A DNA stretch of 64,000 bases, taken from assembly GCA_963706385.1 (NCBI GenBank), contig OY970153.1, forward strand, positions 1,116,001-1,180,000, in the 5' to 3' direction. Numbering within the stretch: the first letter of the stretch is position 1; every line of letters begins with the position of its first letter. This stretch comes from Poindextera sp963706385 (GTDB lineage: Bacteria; Pseudomonadota; Alphaproteobacteria; Caulobacterales; Caulobacteraceae). The position numbers were made by a program, and so were the translations under genes. Below, in pieces: positions 17,346 through 25,261 of the stretch. The notes under the pieces were generated by a model, which saw only the letters and a program-made list of their open reading frames with translations, ran no database searches and was not told the DNA's origin.

Positions 17346-18617
17346 ATGAATTGGCGTCGGATGAACCGCGGCCGGGGCGCGGCGATGGCCGCGGGTCTGC
17401 TGCTGGCGATGGCTCTGGCCCAAGGCGCGGCCGCGGAGACCTCGCGCCGCGCCACCACCGCGCCCCACGGCGTGGACACCGTGTGGGCGGCGAGCTGGGA
17501 AGCCAGCCCCGAGCCGCAGCGCGCGCCGCTCACGCCCCTGGCCAACCAGACCGTGCGCCAGCTGGCGCGGGTCAGCCTGGGCGGGCTCTATGCCCGCATC
17601 CAACTCAGCAACGAGTTCGGCGACAAGCCGCTGGTCATCGGCGCGGCGCACATCGCCCTGGCGGCCGGCGTCGGCGCCGCCATCCGGCCCGAGAGCGACC
17701 GCGCGGTGACCTTCGGGGGTAAGGCCGGCATCACCATCCCCCCCGGCGCGCGCGCGCTGAGCGATCCGATCGGCCTGAAGCTGGCCCCGCTGACCACCGT
17801 CGCGGTCAGCCTCTACCTGCCCGAGACCACCGGGGCGGTCACCGAGCACTATTTCGCGAACCAGCCGGTCTATGTGGCGGCGAACGACGTCAGCGCGGCC
17901 GCCGACCTGCCCGGCGCGAGCGCCGCGACCAATGAGATGATTTTGACTGGAATCCAGGTCTCGGCGCCGGCCAGGACCCAGGTCGTCGTCACTCTCGGGG
18001 ACTCGATCACCAGCGGGTTCGGCTCGACCCCGGGCGCCAATCACGCCTGGCCCGACCGGCTGGCCGAACGCCTGAGCGAGCGCAAGAGCGGCCAGCCGAT
18101 CGGCGTGGTCAACGCCGCGATCGGCGGCAACCGGCTGCTGCACGACTTCATCGGGCCCAATGCGCTGTCACGTTTCGATCGGGACGTGCTGTCGCAACCG
18201 AACGTGGGCTATCTGATCGTGCTGTTGGGGATCAACGACTTCGGCCTGCCGGGCGGACGCAACTTGCCGGCGGAGGAGGTTTCCTACGAGGACGTGATCG
18301 CCGGTTATCAGCAACTGATCGAGCGCGCCCACAGCTACGGGATCAAGGTGTTCATCGCCACCCTGCCCCCGTTCGGGCCGATCCCGGAGCGTCCGGGCTA
18401 CTACAGCGAGGCTTCGGAAGCCAAGCGCGTGGCGGTCAACCAGTGGATCCGCGGCGGAAAAGGGTTCGAGGGGGTGATCGACTTCGAGGCCGCCCTGCGC
18501 AATCCGAAGGCCGCCAACCGCATGCTGCCGGCCTATGACAGCGGCGACCACCTCAATCCCAACGACGCCGGCTACAAGGCGATGGCCGACGCCATCGAGA
18601 TGCGCCTGTTCGAGTAA
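17346..18617 (+). CDS. Secreted SGNH/GDSL-family hydrolase (esterase)
   Basis: A 423-residue protein with a cleavable-looking signal peptide (RGAAMAAGLLLAMALAQGAAA). After an N-terminal beta-rich region of about 180 residues, all SGNH blocks are present: GDSITSGFG (nucleophile Ser), GGNRLL (Gly), GINDFG (Asn) and DHLNPNDAGY (Asp and His). The strong ribosome site GAGGAGG precedes ATG 17346. Family members of this layout are periplasmic or secreted carbohydrate or lipid esterases. A possible promoter with TTGACT at 17265-17270 lies in the 140-bp upstream gap. Substrate unknown. Confidence 0.9.
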   Translation: MNWRRMNRGRGAAMAAGLLLAMALAQGAAAETSRRATTAPHGVDTVWAASWEASPEPQRAPLTPLANQTVRQLARVSLGGLYARIQLSNEFGDKPLVIGAAHIALAAGVGAAIRPESDRAVTFGGKAGITIPPGARALSDPIGLKLAPLTTVAVSLYLPETTGAVTEHYFANQPVYVAANDVSAAADLPGASAATNEMILTGIQVSAPARTQVVVTLGDSITSGFGSTPGANHAWPDRLAERLSERKSGQPIGVVNAAIGGNRLLHDFIGPNALSRFDRDVLSQPNVGYLIVLLGINDFGLPGGRNLPAEEVSYEDVIAGYQQLIERAHSYGIKVFIATLPPFGPIPERPGYYSEASEAKRVAVNQWIRGGKGFEGVIDFEAALRNPKAANRMLPAYDSGDHLNPNDAGYKAMADAIEMRLFE

Positions 18618-18661
18618 TTCCAGGGGCCTGAGCGTCTCCGGCGCCGAGCCGGCGGGAAGGC

Positions 18662-18775
18662 TAGAGCGCGTTCCGCAAAAGTGGACCCGGTTTTGCGATC
18701 AGAACGCGCTCAAACTTTTGAATTTAGAGCACGATTCAACGATCAGGCGATTCCGCCTGATCGCATCGTGCTCTA
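18662..18775. repeat. Two-hairpin palindromic intergenic element, copy 1
   Basis: Hairpin 1 (about 18664-18711) pairs GAGCGCGTT with AACGCGCTC and has an inner stem CGCAAAA/TTTTGCG. Hairpin 2 (about 18725-18775) pairs AGAGCACGAT with ATCGTGCTCT and has an inner GATCAGGCG/CGCCTGATC. The same two-hairpin plan, with different bases, recurs at 59830-59945. It lies between converging genes and ends a few bases from the TIR-gene stop, so it may also act as a terminator for both. Confidence 0.85.
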
Positions 18776-18779
18776 GCGA

Positions 18780-19838
18780 TCAGTACGGTACGTCGGTCTT
18801 CGCCGAGGCGCGCACTACGTGGGTTCTGTGGCTGCGCGGCTTGGCCGCGGTCGCCATCGACGAGTCGGTAGCCGCCACGGCGGCGGAGACGGCCTGCGGC
18901 GAAGCGCTGTCCGCGGCGATCGTCGAGGCGGCGGCGGACGCCTGGGACTGGGCCGCGGCGGCCCCCGAGGCCGGCGATGCGGCGGCGCGCGGCGCGGCGG
19001 AATGGGCGATGCTTGCCTGGACGCTGGTTTTCTTGCCGGTCAGCATCGGCAAGGCGATGACGACGCCGATCACCAGCACGGCCGCCGCGCCGATCCCGAC
19101 CAGCAGCCCGACCGGGCTCTTGCGGGCCGGCGGAGTTTCCCCCTCCGCGCTCGCCGGCTTGGCCGAGACCGCCGGCTTGGGCGGCGGAACCGGGGCCGGC
19201 TTGCCATCGGCGGGCCGTTTCGCCTCGGGGGCGGGCTTGGCCTCGGACGCGGGCTTGGCTTCGAGCTTAGGCTCCGGCGCCTTGGGCGCGGCGGCGGGCT
19301 CCGGCTTGGGCGGTTCGGCCACGGGCGCCTTGACGCTCGGAGCGGGCCGGGCTTCGGCGACGGGTTCCGGCGCGGGCGGGGGAGCGACGACCGCGGGCGC
19401 GGGCGGGGGCGCGACGACCGCGGGCGCGGCCGGCGCCTCCGGCGGCATGGCCTGGGCGATGCGCGCGGACAGCTGGTTGATCGCCGCTTCCCAGTCGGCG
19501 AAGAAGTCGATCCATTGCCGGGTCGCGAATTCGTAGGCGAAGGCCTCGTTGGGGGCCACGTCCTCGACCCTGAGCGGCACCACGATCAGCTTCTGCTGGC
19601 TGGCCAGCGCCAGCTCCTTCGACATCTCGTCCGAGGCGTTGGAATTGGCGGTGAACACCAAGAGCATCATCTTGGCGCCGCGGATCGCGCGCACGATGGC
19701 GCTCTGAAAATTGTCGCCCGGCGCGATGTCCCGGCTGGAGATCCAGCAGGAGAAGCCTCGGCTCTCCAGCGCCGAGCACAAGGTGTCCGCGACCTTGCGG
19801 TCTTGCGAGGCGAAACTGATGAATATGTTTGCGCTCAA
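18780..19838 (-). CDS. TIR-domain protein with Pro/Ala-rich linker and C-terminal membrane segment
   Basis: A 352-residue protein from TTG 19838, giving the usual N-terminus (M)SANIFISFASQDRKVA; a GTG at 19871 is the alternative. The TIR domain covers about residues 1-125 with FISFASQDRK, CWISSRDIAPGDNF and the helix SDEMSKELALAS, which holds the glutamate expected of NAD-cleaving TIRs. A linker of about 125 residues rich in Pro, Ala and Lys follows, then one membrane helix (VGLLVGIGAAAVLVIGVVIA) and an Ala/Ser tail. The TIR domain is therefore tethered to the inner membrane. Bacterial TIRs act in NAD+ depletion, signal production or scaffolding; the role here is not known. Close to the SGNH gene in converging orientation. 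Confidence 0.85.
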   Translation of the reverse strand: MSANIFISFASQDRKVADTLCSALESRGFSCWISSRDIAPGDNFQSAIVRAIRGAKMMLLVFTANSNASDEMSKELALASQQKLIVVPLRVEDVAPNEAFAYEFATRQWIDFFADWEAAINQLSARIAQAMPPEAPAAPAVVAPPPAPAVVAPPPAPEPVAEARPAPSVKAPVAEPPKPEPAAAPKAPEPKLEAKPASEAKPAPEAKRPADGKPAPVPPPKPAVSAKPASAEGETPPARKSPVGLLVGIGAAAVLVIGVVIALPMLTGKKTSVQASIAHSAAPRAAASPASGAAAAQSQASAAASTIAADSASPQAVSAAVAATDSSMATAAKPRSHRTHVVRASAKTDVPY

Positions 19839-19976
19839 GCAGTTTACCCGGCCATCGCCGCCCCAAATCACGTCGCGGGGCAGTTAAGCGACACAGCGGC
19901 TTTGGAGGCAAGCGGTTATCTGATTAAAGGGAGCGAACGCCGGCTCGTTGGGCGGACGCCGGCGGGCCTCGCGCGA

Positions 19977-21761
19977 TCACATCCGCTCCGGCGTCTCGAT
20001 CCCCAGCAGCGCCAGCGCCGCCTCGAGCTGGCTGAGCGTCGCCGCGGCCAGGGCCAGGCGCGAGGCGCGCAGCGCTTCAGCGCCGGCGGTCAGCACCGGG
20101 CAGGCGGCGTAGAATTTGGAAAACGCCTGGGCCAGCCGGTAGGCGTGCTCGGCGATGAAATTCGGCGCCTTCTTGTCATAGGCCTCGACGGCGGCGTGGT
20201 CGAAGCCATCGAGCAGCAGCACCAGCTCGCGCTCGGCCGGCTCGCCGACGACGATGGCGCCGGCCTTCGCCCCCTCCTCGCCCGCCTTGCGCAGCAGCGA
20301 TTTGATCCGCACCGCCTGATAGAGCAGATAGGGCCCGGTCTTGCCCTCGAAGCTGGAGAAGCGGTCGAGGTCGAAGACGTAGCTGGTGCCGCGATGGTTC
20401 TGCAGGTCGGCGAACTTCAGCGCCGCCACCGCGACCTTGCGGGCGGTCTCCTCGAAGTCGGCCGGCGACAGGTCCGCGCCCAGGCCCGCCTCGTGCAGTC
20501 GCTCGCGCGCCTTGCCCAGCACCAGGTCGATCAGATCGCGCAGCTTGAGCACCCCGCCGGCCCGGGTCTTGAACGGCTTGCCATCGGTTCCGTTCATGGT
20601 GCCGAAGCCGATGTGCTCCAGCGTCCCCTCGCGGGCATAGCCGGCCAGGTAGGCGGCGCGGAACACCTGCTCGAAATGGTCGGCCTGGCGCTGATCGACG
20701 CAGTACAGCACCAGGTCCGGCTTGAACGATCGGCGATCGACGATGGTCGCCAGGTCGGTGGTGCCGTACATCGCCGAGCCCTCGGACGAGATCACCAGCA
20801 GCGGCGGCAGCTCGCGCTTGTCGCCCTCGCGCGCGACGCGGACGATCAGGGCGCCCTGGTCGGCCTCCAGCAGCTCCTTGTTCTCCAGCTCCTCGACCAT
20901 CGGCTCGATCAGCCGCTGGACGTCGCTCTCGCCCTTCCACAGGTCGAAGTCGACGCCGAGGGTGTGGAAATCCCGCTCCAGCGCCACCCGCGTGACGCCG
21001 GTGAAGCGCCGCCAGAGCCGAAGATAGCCGGCGCGGCCAGCCTGCAGGTCCGCCGTCGCCCGCCGCGCGCGGTCGCGATAGTCCTGGTCCGCCTTGGCCC
21101 GGGCGGCGGCCATCGGATAGAGCCGTTCGAGCACCTCCAGGCCGAGGTCCGCCAGCGCCGCCTCGGCCGCCGCTTCGCCCTCGCCGGCGGCGGGCGGGTC
21201 CGCCTCGGCGATGGCGCGCCAGCGCGGGTCCTCGTCGCTGGCCGCGACAATCAGCAGCCCCATCTGGAAGCCCCAGTCGCCGAAATGGGCGTCGCCCACC
21301 ACCTCGTCGCCGCGGAACCGGTAGATCTGTTTCAGCGCCTCGCCGATGATCGACGAGCGCAGATGCCCGACGTGCAGCTCCTTGGCCACGTTCGGGCCGC
21401 CATAGTCGACAATCACCCGCCGCGGCGCGGCCGCGCTTTGTGCTCCGGCGCGCGGATCGGCGGCGATGGCGTTGGCGCGCTCCGCCAGACCCTGGGCGCT
21501 GACCCGCAGGTTAATGAAGCCCGGACCGGCGATCTCGACCGAGGCCAGGAGCGCCTCGCCCGTCAGCTTTTCGACCACCGCCGCGGCGATCTGGCGCGGA
21601 TCACGGCCCGCGGCCTTGGCGGCGGCCAGGGCTCCGTTGCACTGGAAGTCGGCCAGGTCCGGCCGATCGGAAACGCCCACGCGGCCGAATTCGGCGCCAA
21701 GGCCGCAGGCCCGGAAGGCGGCGGCGACGGCCCGGCCGAGGGCCGCGGCAAGGTCGCTCAT
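19977..21761 (-). CDS. argS: Arginyl-tRNA synthetase
   Basis: A 594-residue class I synthetase that charges tRNA-Arg. The start is ATG 21761 (MSDLAAALGRAVAAAF). Visible are the HIGH-type motif HVGHLRSS in PNVAKELHVGHLRSS, the GDWGFQMGLL block, and the C-terminal anticodon-binding domain with FSKFYAACPV. The class lacks a canonical KMSKS; the region MNGTDGKPFKTRAGG serves in its place, as in other ArgRS. The start overlaps the stop of the upstream secreted-protein gene by 4 bp, so the two genes are translationally coupled. Confidence 0.97.
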   Translation of the reverse strand: MSDLAAALGRAVAAAFRACGLGAEFGRVGVSDRPDLADFQCNGALAAAKAAGRDPRQIAAAVVEKLTGEALLASVEIAGPGFINLRVSAQGLAERANAIAADPRAGAQSAAAPRRVIVDYGGPNVAKELHVGHLRSSIIGEALKQIYRFRGDEVVGDAHFGDWGFQMGLLIVAASDEDPRWRAIAEADPPAAGEGEAAAEAALADLGLEVLERLYPMAAARAKADQDYRDRARRATADLQAGRAGYLRLWRRFTGVTRVALERDFHTLGVDFDLWKGESDVQRLIEPMVEELENKELLEADQGALIVRVAREGDKRELPPLLVISSEGSAMYGTTDLATIVDRRSFKPDLVLYCVDQRQADHFEQVFRAAYLAGYAREGTLEHIGFGTMNGTDGKPFKTRAGGVLKLRDLIDLVLGKARERLHEAGLGADLSPADFEETARKVAVAALKFADLQNHRGTSYVFDLDRFSSFEGKTGPYLLYQAVRIKSLLRKAGEEGAKAGAIVVGEPAERELVLLLDGFDHAAVEAYDKKAPNFIAEHAYRLAQAFSKFYAACPVLTAGAEALRASRLALAAATLSQLEAALALLGIETPERM

Positions 21762-22456
21762 TGCGAGGCGGCGGGCGCGCCTGCGTTGACGCGGAAGCGC
21801 TTGCCCTGGCGGTTGAAGTCCACCATCTCGGGCGTCACGTCGAAGCCGACCAGCACCTCGAAATTGGCCCCGCTGACGTCGGAGTTGGCGCGCGGAATCC
21901 GGATTTCGTTGATCCGGTCGGTGACCAGCACCCGGTCCTGGCCCGCCGGAAAGGCGGCGTGGACGGTGAAATACTGCTTGTCGATCACCGAGCTGTTGCG
22001 ATCGGTGACCGCCACCCAATAGCTGTAGTCCTTGGCCGAGCCGACCGCGGCCGGACCGCGGCCGAAGGCGAACAAAAGCTCGACCTCGACGTGGATCGGA
22101 TCTTTGGCCTTGTATTCGCAACCCGACGCCAGGTCCTGGATCTCGCCGGTGTAACCCACCGCGTCGGAGGCCACCCGCCCGTCCTTGAATTCCTCGTAGC
22201 GGGCGGCGTCGTACAGCACCTTCACATAGGGACAGGGGCCGGCGTTCTTCTTGCCCGGCAGGTCGAGCGCCTTGCCGGCCTCCCATTCCTCGTCCCGTTT
22301 CTTCTTGGCCGCGTCGTCCGCCTCGGTGTCCTGGCCGCCGTGACCGCCTCGGCCGCCCCCTCCGCCGCCCCCGCCATACTGGGCCAGCGCCGGCATGGCC
22401 GGCAGGGCCGTCCAGGCGGCCAGCGCGAGATAGGCGATGAGCAGTGGGCGGCGCAT
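21758..22456 (-). CDS. Secreted hypothetical protein co-transcribed with argS
   Basis: A 232-residue protein with an obvious signal peptide (MRRPLLIAYLALAAWTALPA, cleavage after PALA), then a Gly/His-rich patch and a charged stretch. The mature domain contains two cysteines (GPCPYVK and GSGCEYK types) that could form a disulfide, and a beta-rich core ending in a conserved-looking FEVLVGFDVTP block. Similar proteins are common in Caulobacterales next to argS, but I know no function. It starts at ATG 22456 and overlaps argS by 4 bp. The 153-bp gap to divergent thrB should hold promoters for both directions. Confidence 0.8.
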   Translation of the reverse strand: MRRPLLIAYLALAAWTALPAMPALAQYGGGGGGGGRGGHGGQDTEADDAAKKKRDEEWEAGKALDLPGKKNAGPCPYVKVLYDAARYEEFKDGRVASDAVGYTGEIQDLASGCEYKAKDPIHVEVELLFAFGRGPAAVGSAKDYSYWVAVTDRNSSVIDKQYFTVHAAFPAGQDRVLVTDRINEIRIPRANSDVSGANFEVLVGFDVTPEMVDFNRQGKRFRVNAGAPAASQ

Positions 22457-22609
22457 GCGGCGGGTACTCCGGAACCGATCCCTGGACGGGGACGGGAGAC
22501 TGGTTCGTTCTGATACTGGCTTTGCTCCTCGCCCGCAACGCGCGCGGCCGGCCGGCCCTCGGGGGCGGATGGGCTTGACCAAAGCCGCACGCTCCCCGAT
22601 CACCGGGAC

Positions 22610-23587
22610 ATGGCCGTCTACACCGACATCACCGACGACGAACTGGAAGCCTTCCTGGCCGGTTTCGACCTCGGCGCGCCGCTGGTGTTCAAGGGGATCG
22701 CCGAGGGGGTGGAGAATTCCAACTTCCTGCTGGAGACCGACGCCGGGCGCTTCATCCTGACGGTCTACGAGCGGCGGGTGAAGGCCGACGACCTGCCCTA
22801 TTTCCTCGGCCTGATGCGTTGGCTGGCCGAACATGGCTTTCCCTCCGCCACGCCGGTCGCCGACCGTCGGGGCGCCCTGCTCAGCGCCATCCGCGGCAAG
22901 CCCGCGGCGATCGCCAGCTTCATGCCGGGCCTGGCCGTGCGCCGGCCCACCGCCGCGCATTGCCGCCAGGCGGGCGCGGGCCTGGCCTGGCTGCACCAGG
23001 CCGGCGAGGGCTACGCCGGCCGGCGGGTCAACGATCTGGGCCAGGCGGCGTGGAAGGGTCTGTTCGCGCCGATCCGCGGCGAGGCCAACGTGCTGAAGCC
23101 GGGCCTGGCGGAGACCATCGAGAAGGACCTGGGAACGCTCGAACGGCTTTGGCCGGGCGGCTTGCCGGGCGGGGTGATCCACGCCGACTTCTTTCCCGAC
23201 AACGTGTTCTTCCGCGACGGGGCGTTCGCCGCGGCGATCGACTTCTATTTCGCCTGCGACGACCTCTTGGCCTACGACCTCGGGATCTGCCTGAACGCCT
23301 GGTGCTTCGAGCCGGACGGCTCGTTCAACGTGACCAACGCCCGCGCCCTGATCGCCGGCTATGAGAGCCGCCGGCCGCTGTCCGGCGCCGAGAGGGCCGC
23401 CCTGCCGGTGCTGGCCTGGGGCGCGGCGATGCGCTTCTTTCTGACCCGGCTGAACGACTGGGGCTCGACCCCGGCCGGGGCGCTGGTGCGGCCGAAGGAT
23501 CCGATGGAATACGAGCGCAAGCTGGCGGTGCATCGCGCGGCCCAGGGCGGCGGCGGGCTGATGCTGTTCGGGCCTGGTCAAGCGTGA
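22610..23587 (+). CDS. thrB: Homoserine kinase (aminoglycoside-phosphotransferase fold)
   Basis: A 325-residue kinase of the APH-like ThrB family typical of alphaproteobacteria and pseudomonads, which phosphorylates homoserine on the way to threonine. It opens MAVYTDITDDELEAFLAGFDLG and carries the nucleotide-binding GVENSNFLLETDAGRFILTVYE. The catalytic loop is VIHADFFPDNVFF, with AIDFYFACDD as the metal-binding block. Length is normal. Its stop overlaps the rnhA GTG start by 4 bp. The thrB-rnhA pairing is conserved in the class; ispH, often upstream, is absent here. The next pathway enzyme, thrC, is at 31.3 kb. Confidence 0.95.
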   Translation: MAVYTDITDDELEAFLAGFDLGAPLVFKGIAEGVENSNFLLETDAGRFILTVYERRVKADDLPYFLGLMRWLAEHGFPSATPVADRRGALLSAIRGKPAAIASFMPGLAVRRPTAAHCRQAGAGLAWLHQAGEGYAGRRVNDLGQAAWKGLFAPIRGEANVLKPGLAETIEKDLGTLERLWPGGLPGGVIHADFFPDNVFFRDGAFAAAIDFYFACDDLLAYDLGICLNAWCFEPDGSFNVTNARALIAGYESRRPLSGAERAALPVLAWGAAMRFFLTRLNDWGSTPAGALVRPKDPMEYERKLAVHRAAQGGGGLMLFGPGQA

Positions 23588-24030
23588 CCCCCTATGTGGT
23601 GATCTACACCGACGGCGCCTGCCGCGGGAATCCCGGCCCGGGCGGCTGGGGCGCGATCCTGAAGTCCGGCGCGCGCGAGCGCGAACTGAGCGGCGGCGAG
23701 CCGCACACCACCAACAACCGCATGGAGCTGATGGCCGCGATCCAGGCGCTGGAGGCGCTGAACCGGCCCTGCCGAGTCGAGCTGCACACCGACAGCCAGT
23801 ACCTGCGCACCGGGATCTCGGAATGGCTGGCCGGCTGGAAGACGCGGGGCTGGAAGACCGCGGCCAAGGCGCCGGTGAAGAACGAGGACCTGTGGCGGCG
23901 GCTGGACGAGGCGCGCGCCCGGCACGCCGTCGACTGGCGCTGGGTCAAGGGGCATAACGGTCATCCGCTGAACGAACGCGCCGACGCCCTGGCCCGCCAG
24001 GGCCTGCTCCACGTCCTGGGCAAGGACTAG
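23584..24030 (+). CDS. rnhA: Ribonuclease HI
   Basis: A 148-residue enzyme that cleaves the RNA strand of RNA-DNA hybrids. All catalytic residues are present at E. coli numbering: D10 (IYTDGAC), E48 (NNRMELMA), D70 (LHTDSQY), H124 (KGHNGH) and D134 (ERADALA). The basic protrusion WKTRGWKTAAKAPVKN is also kept. The start is GTG 23584, overlapping the thrB stop, which implies translational coupling. Confidence 0.97.
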   Translation: MTPYVVIYTDGACRGNPGPGGWGAILKSGARERELSGGEPHTTNNRMELMAAIQALEALNRPCRVELHTDSQYLRTGISEWLAGWKTRGWKTAAKAPVKNEDLWRRLDEARARHAVDWRWVKGHNGHPLNERADALARQGLLHVLGKD

Positions 24031-24097
24031 TCGGGGCTTGATTGGTTCAGCCTTGAACAATTATAATCCCGATGGTTGAGTTGCGAAGGAGCCAGCC

Positions 24098-24544
24098 ATG
24101 GCCCGGCCGCCGAAGGAGCGTCCCGACGTCCAGGTGTTCGCCGAGATCGGCGTCATCGAGCGGCTGGCCGCCAACCAGTTCGAACGCCTGCTGCCCGACG
24201 GGCTGAGCCAGGCCCAGTTCAGCGTGCTGACCTGGTTCCGCCACCACGGCGGCGTCGCCGCCCCGGCCGAGCTGGCGCGGGTCTTCCAGGTGACCAAGGG
24301 GGCGATGACCAACACCCTGCAACGGCTGGAGGCGCGGGGCCTGGTGGCCATCGAGCCGGACCCGGCCGACGGGCGGCGCAAGCGGGTCGACATCACCCCG
24401 ACCGGCCAGGCCGCTCACGACGACGCCCTGGCCGCGCTGCGCCCGATGACCGAATCCCTGCGCTCGGCCTTCACCGAGGCGGAGTTCGTCGAGGTCCTGC
24501 CGTTCCTGAAGGCGCTGCGGACCTGGCTGGACGAGACGCGGTGA
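24098..24544 (+). CDS. MarR-family transcriptional regulator
   Basis: A 148-residue winged-helix regulator. The DNA-binding core includes LSQAQFSVLTWFRHHGG, the recognition-helix region VTKGAMTNTLQRLEARGLV and the wing DPADGRRKRVDITPTG, all typical of MarR proteins that dimerise and respond to small phenolic or hydrophobic ligands. A good ribosome site (GAAGGAG) precedes ATG 24098. It sits 67 nt after rnhA with no obvious target gene beside it, so it may control distant genes or itself. Confidence 0.92.
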   Translation: MARPPKERPDVQVFAEIGVIERLAANQFERLLPDGLSQAQFSVLTWFRHHGGVAAPAELARVFQVTKGAMTNTLQRLEARGLVAIEPDPADGRRKRVDITPTGQAAHDDALAALRPMTESLRSAFTEAEFVEVLPFLKALRTWLDETR

Positions 24545-24562
24545 CGCCCTCGCGGGATCGCG

Positions 24563-24656
24563 CCAGGTTTTGAATCACCAAGGACACGAAGGACACCAAG
24601 TCGGCGCGGCGGCGCGGAGTCCCGCCTTGGTGACCTTGGTGACCTTCGTGGTGAGA
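24563..24656 (-). repeat. Long inverted repeat family (CACCAAGG type), copy 1, inverted orientation
   Basis: Arms such as GAATCACCAAGGACACGAAGG and CCTTCGTGGTGA face each other around a GC-rich centre. Related copies occur at 28986-29066 and 29890-29976 in the opposite orientation. Copies share an end reading TTTTGAA next to the CACC arm. It lies just after marR at the left edge of the accessory island. Confidence 0.8.
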
Positions 24657-24666
24657 TAAAAAATCC

Positions 24667-24698
24667 CGCTCCTCCCGGCGAACGCCGGGACCCAGATA
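24667..24698. repeat. CCCGGCGAA-CGCCGGG hairpin repeat, copy A
   Basis: CTCCTCCCGGCGAACGCCGG forms a short perfect hairpin, followed by GACCCAGATA. The same unit is seen at 28307, 29751, 29831, 45573 and 45770. This is the dispersed proteobacterial hairpin repeat whose translation gives IPAFAG-like peptides. Confidence 0.85.
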
Positions 24699-24809
24699 CT
24701 ATGGCGCGATTTTTTCGAAATCAGCCCGGCCACGGGTAGTGGCTCAGTTTGAAATCGGGGCCCGTTGACAAGCATGGCGCGCTGACAGGCGAGCGCCTAT
24801 TATCGATCC

Positions 24810-24977
24810 ATGCCCAACGGCCGTATCCGAGTACAGGTAATTCTCGCCGTCCTGTTCGTGGTCGCGGAGGTGCTGACTCTCGCCAAGCATCGTTGGTTTG
24901 ATGCGTTCCTGATCGGTGTGATCTATGCGCAGGTGCTGATTGCCGCGTATCGGCGAAGGAAGACCCCAGATGCCTAA
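24810..24977 (+). CDS. Small membrane protein, 55 aa (hypothetical)
   Basis: ATG 24810 to TAA 24977. The protein is mostly hydrophobic (VILAVLFVVAEVLTLAKHRW, then AFLIGVIYAQVLIAAYRRRK), giving two short membrane segments and a basic C-terminus. Its stop overlaps the start of the next small gene (ATG at 24970 inside ATGCCTAA), an arrangement that supports both being genuine. No ribosome site is obvious. Family not recognised; possibly phage- or plasmid-derived. Confidence 0.45.
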   Translation: MPNGRIRVQVILAVLFVVAEVLTLAKHRWFDAFLIGVIYAQVLIAAYRRRKTPDA

Positions 24978-25198
24978 AGGCCCCCGTGGAGAGAAACGTC
25001 CAGGCGACGTGATCGGCGCGGCCATCATGGTCGCCAAGATCGCCACGGGCGAGTGTCGAGGACAACGCGACTGCGCCGGACAAGGCTCACCATAGCCGGG
25101 GCGGCAAGAAGGGCGGTGCGGCCAGAGCGGCGGCGCTGACCGCCGCCGAGCGATCAGAGATAGCCAAACGCGCTGCCGCAAAACGATGGTCGAAATAG
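24970..25198 (+). pseudogene. Frameshifted small basic protein of the MPKGP(R/Q)G...KRPADVIG family
   Basis: The first part reads MPKGPRGEKRPGDVIGAAIM then VAKIATGE, matching the N-terminus of a widespread 70-80 residue alphaproteobacterial protein. After the GAG at 25051-25053 one extra base (T at 25054) shifts the frame and leads to an early stop at about 25093. In the +1 frame from 25055 the family's C-terminus follows intact (GGKKGGAARAAALTAAER, then AKRAAAKRW) to TAG at 25198. So a single insertion splits the gene. A sequencing error cannot be excluded. The family's role is unclear; the Gly/Ala/Lys-rich tail suggests nucleic-acid binding. Confidence 0.75.
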
Positions 25199-25205
25199 CC
25201 GCTTG

Positions 25206-25255
25206 ACCACGTAACTTTTTCGCACCACAAATGCGGAGACAAAAAGTTACGTGGT
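25206..25255. promoter_or_regulatory. 15-bp perfect inverted repeat with 20-nt spacer, upstream of the unknown/XRE-ImmA pair
   Basis: Left arm ACCACGTAACTTTTT (25206-25220) and right arm AAAAAGTTACGTGGT (25241-25255) are exact reverse complements. The right arm ends 6 nt before the ATG at 25262. It could be an operator for the XRE protein encoded two genes down, or an mRNA hairpin covering the ribosome site. A TTGACC at 25203-25208 overlaps the left arm and could be a -35. It does not resemble a terminator, because the T-run is inside the stem. Confidence 0.7.
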
Positions 25256-25261
25256 GATTCC

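Noticed and set aside
18819..22022. Plus-strand frame of over 1000 codons across the TIR gene and argS
   Set aside because: It runs antisense through two real genes and a repeat; composition is that of a GC-driven shadow.
25206..25255. Inverted repeat as a rho-independent terminator
   Set aside because: The stem is AT-rich, the T-run is inside the arm, and the repeat abuts a start codon rather than following a gene end.
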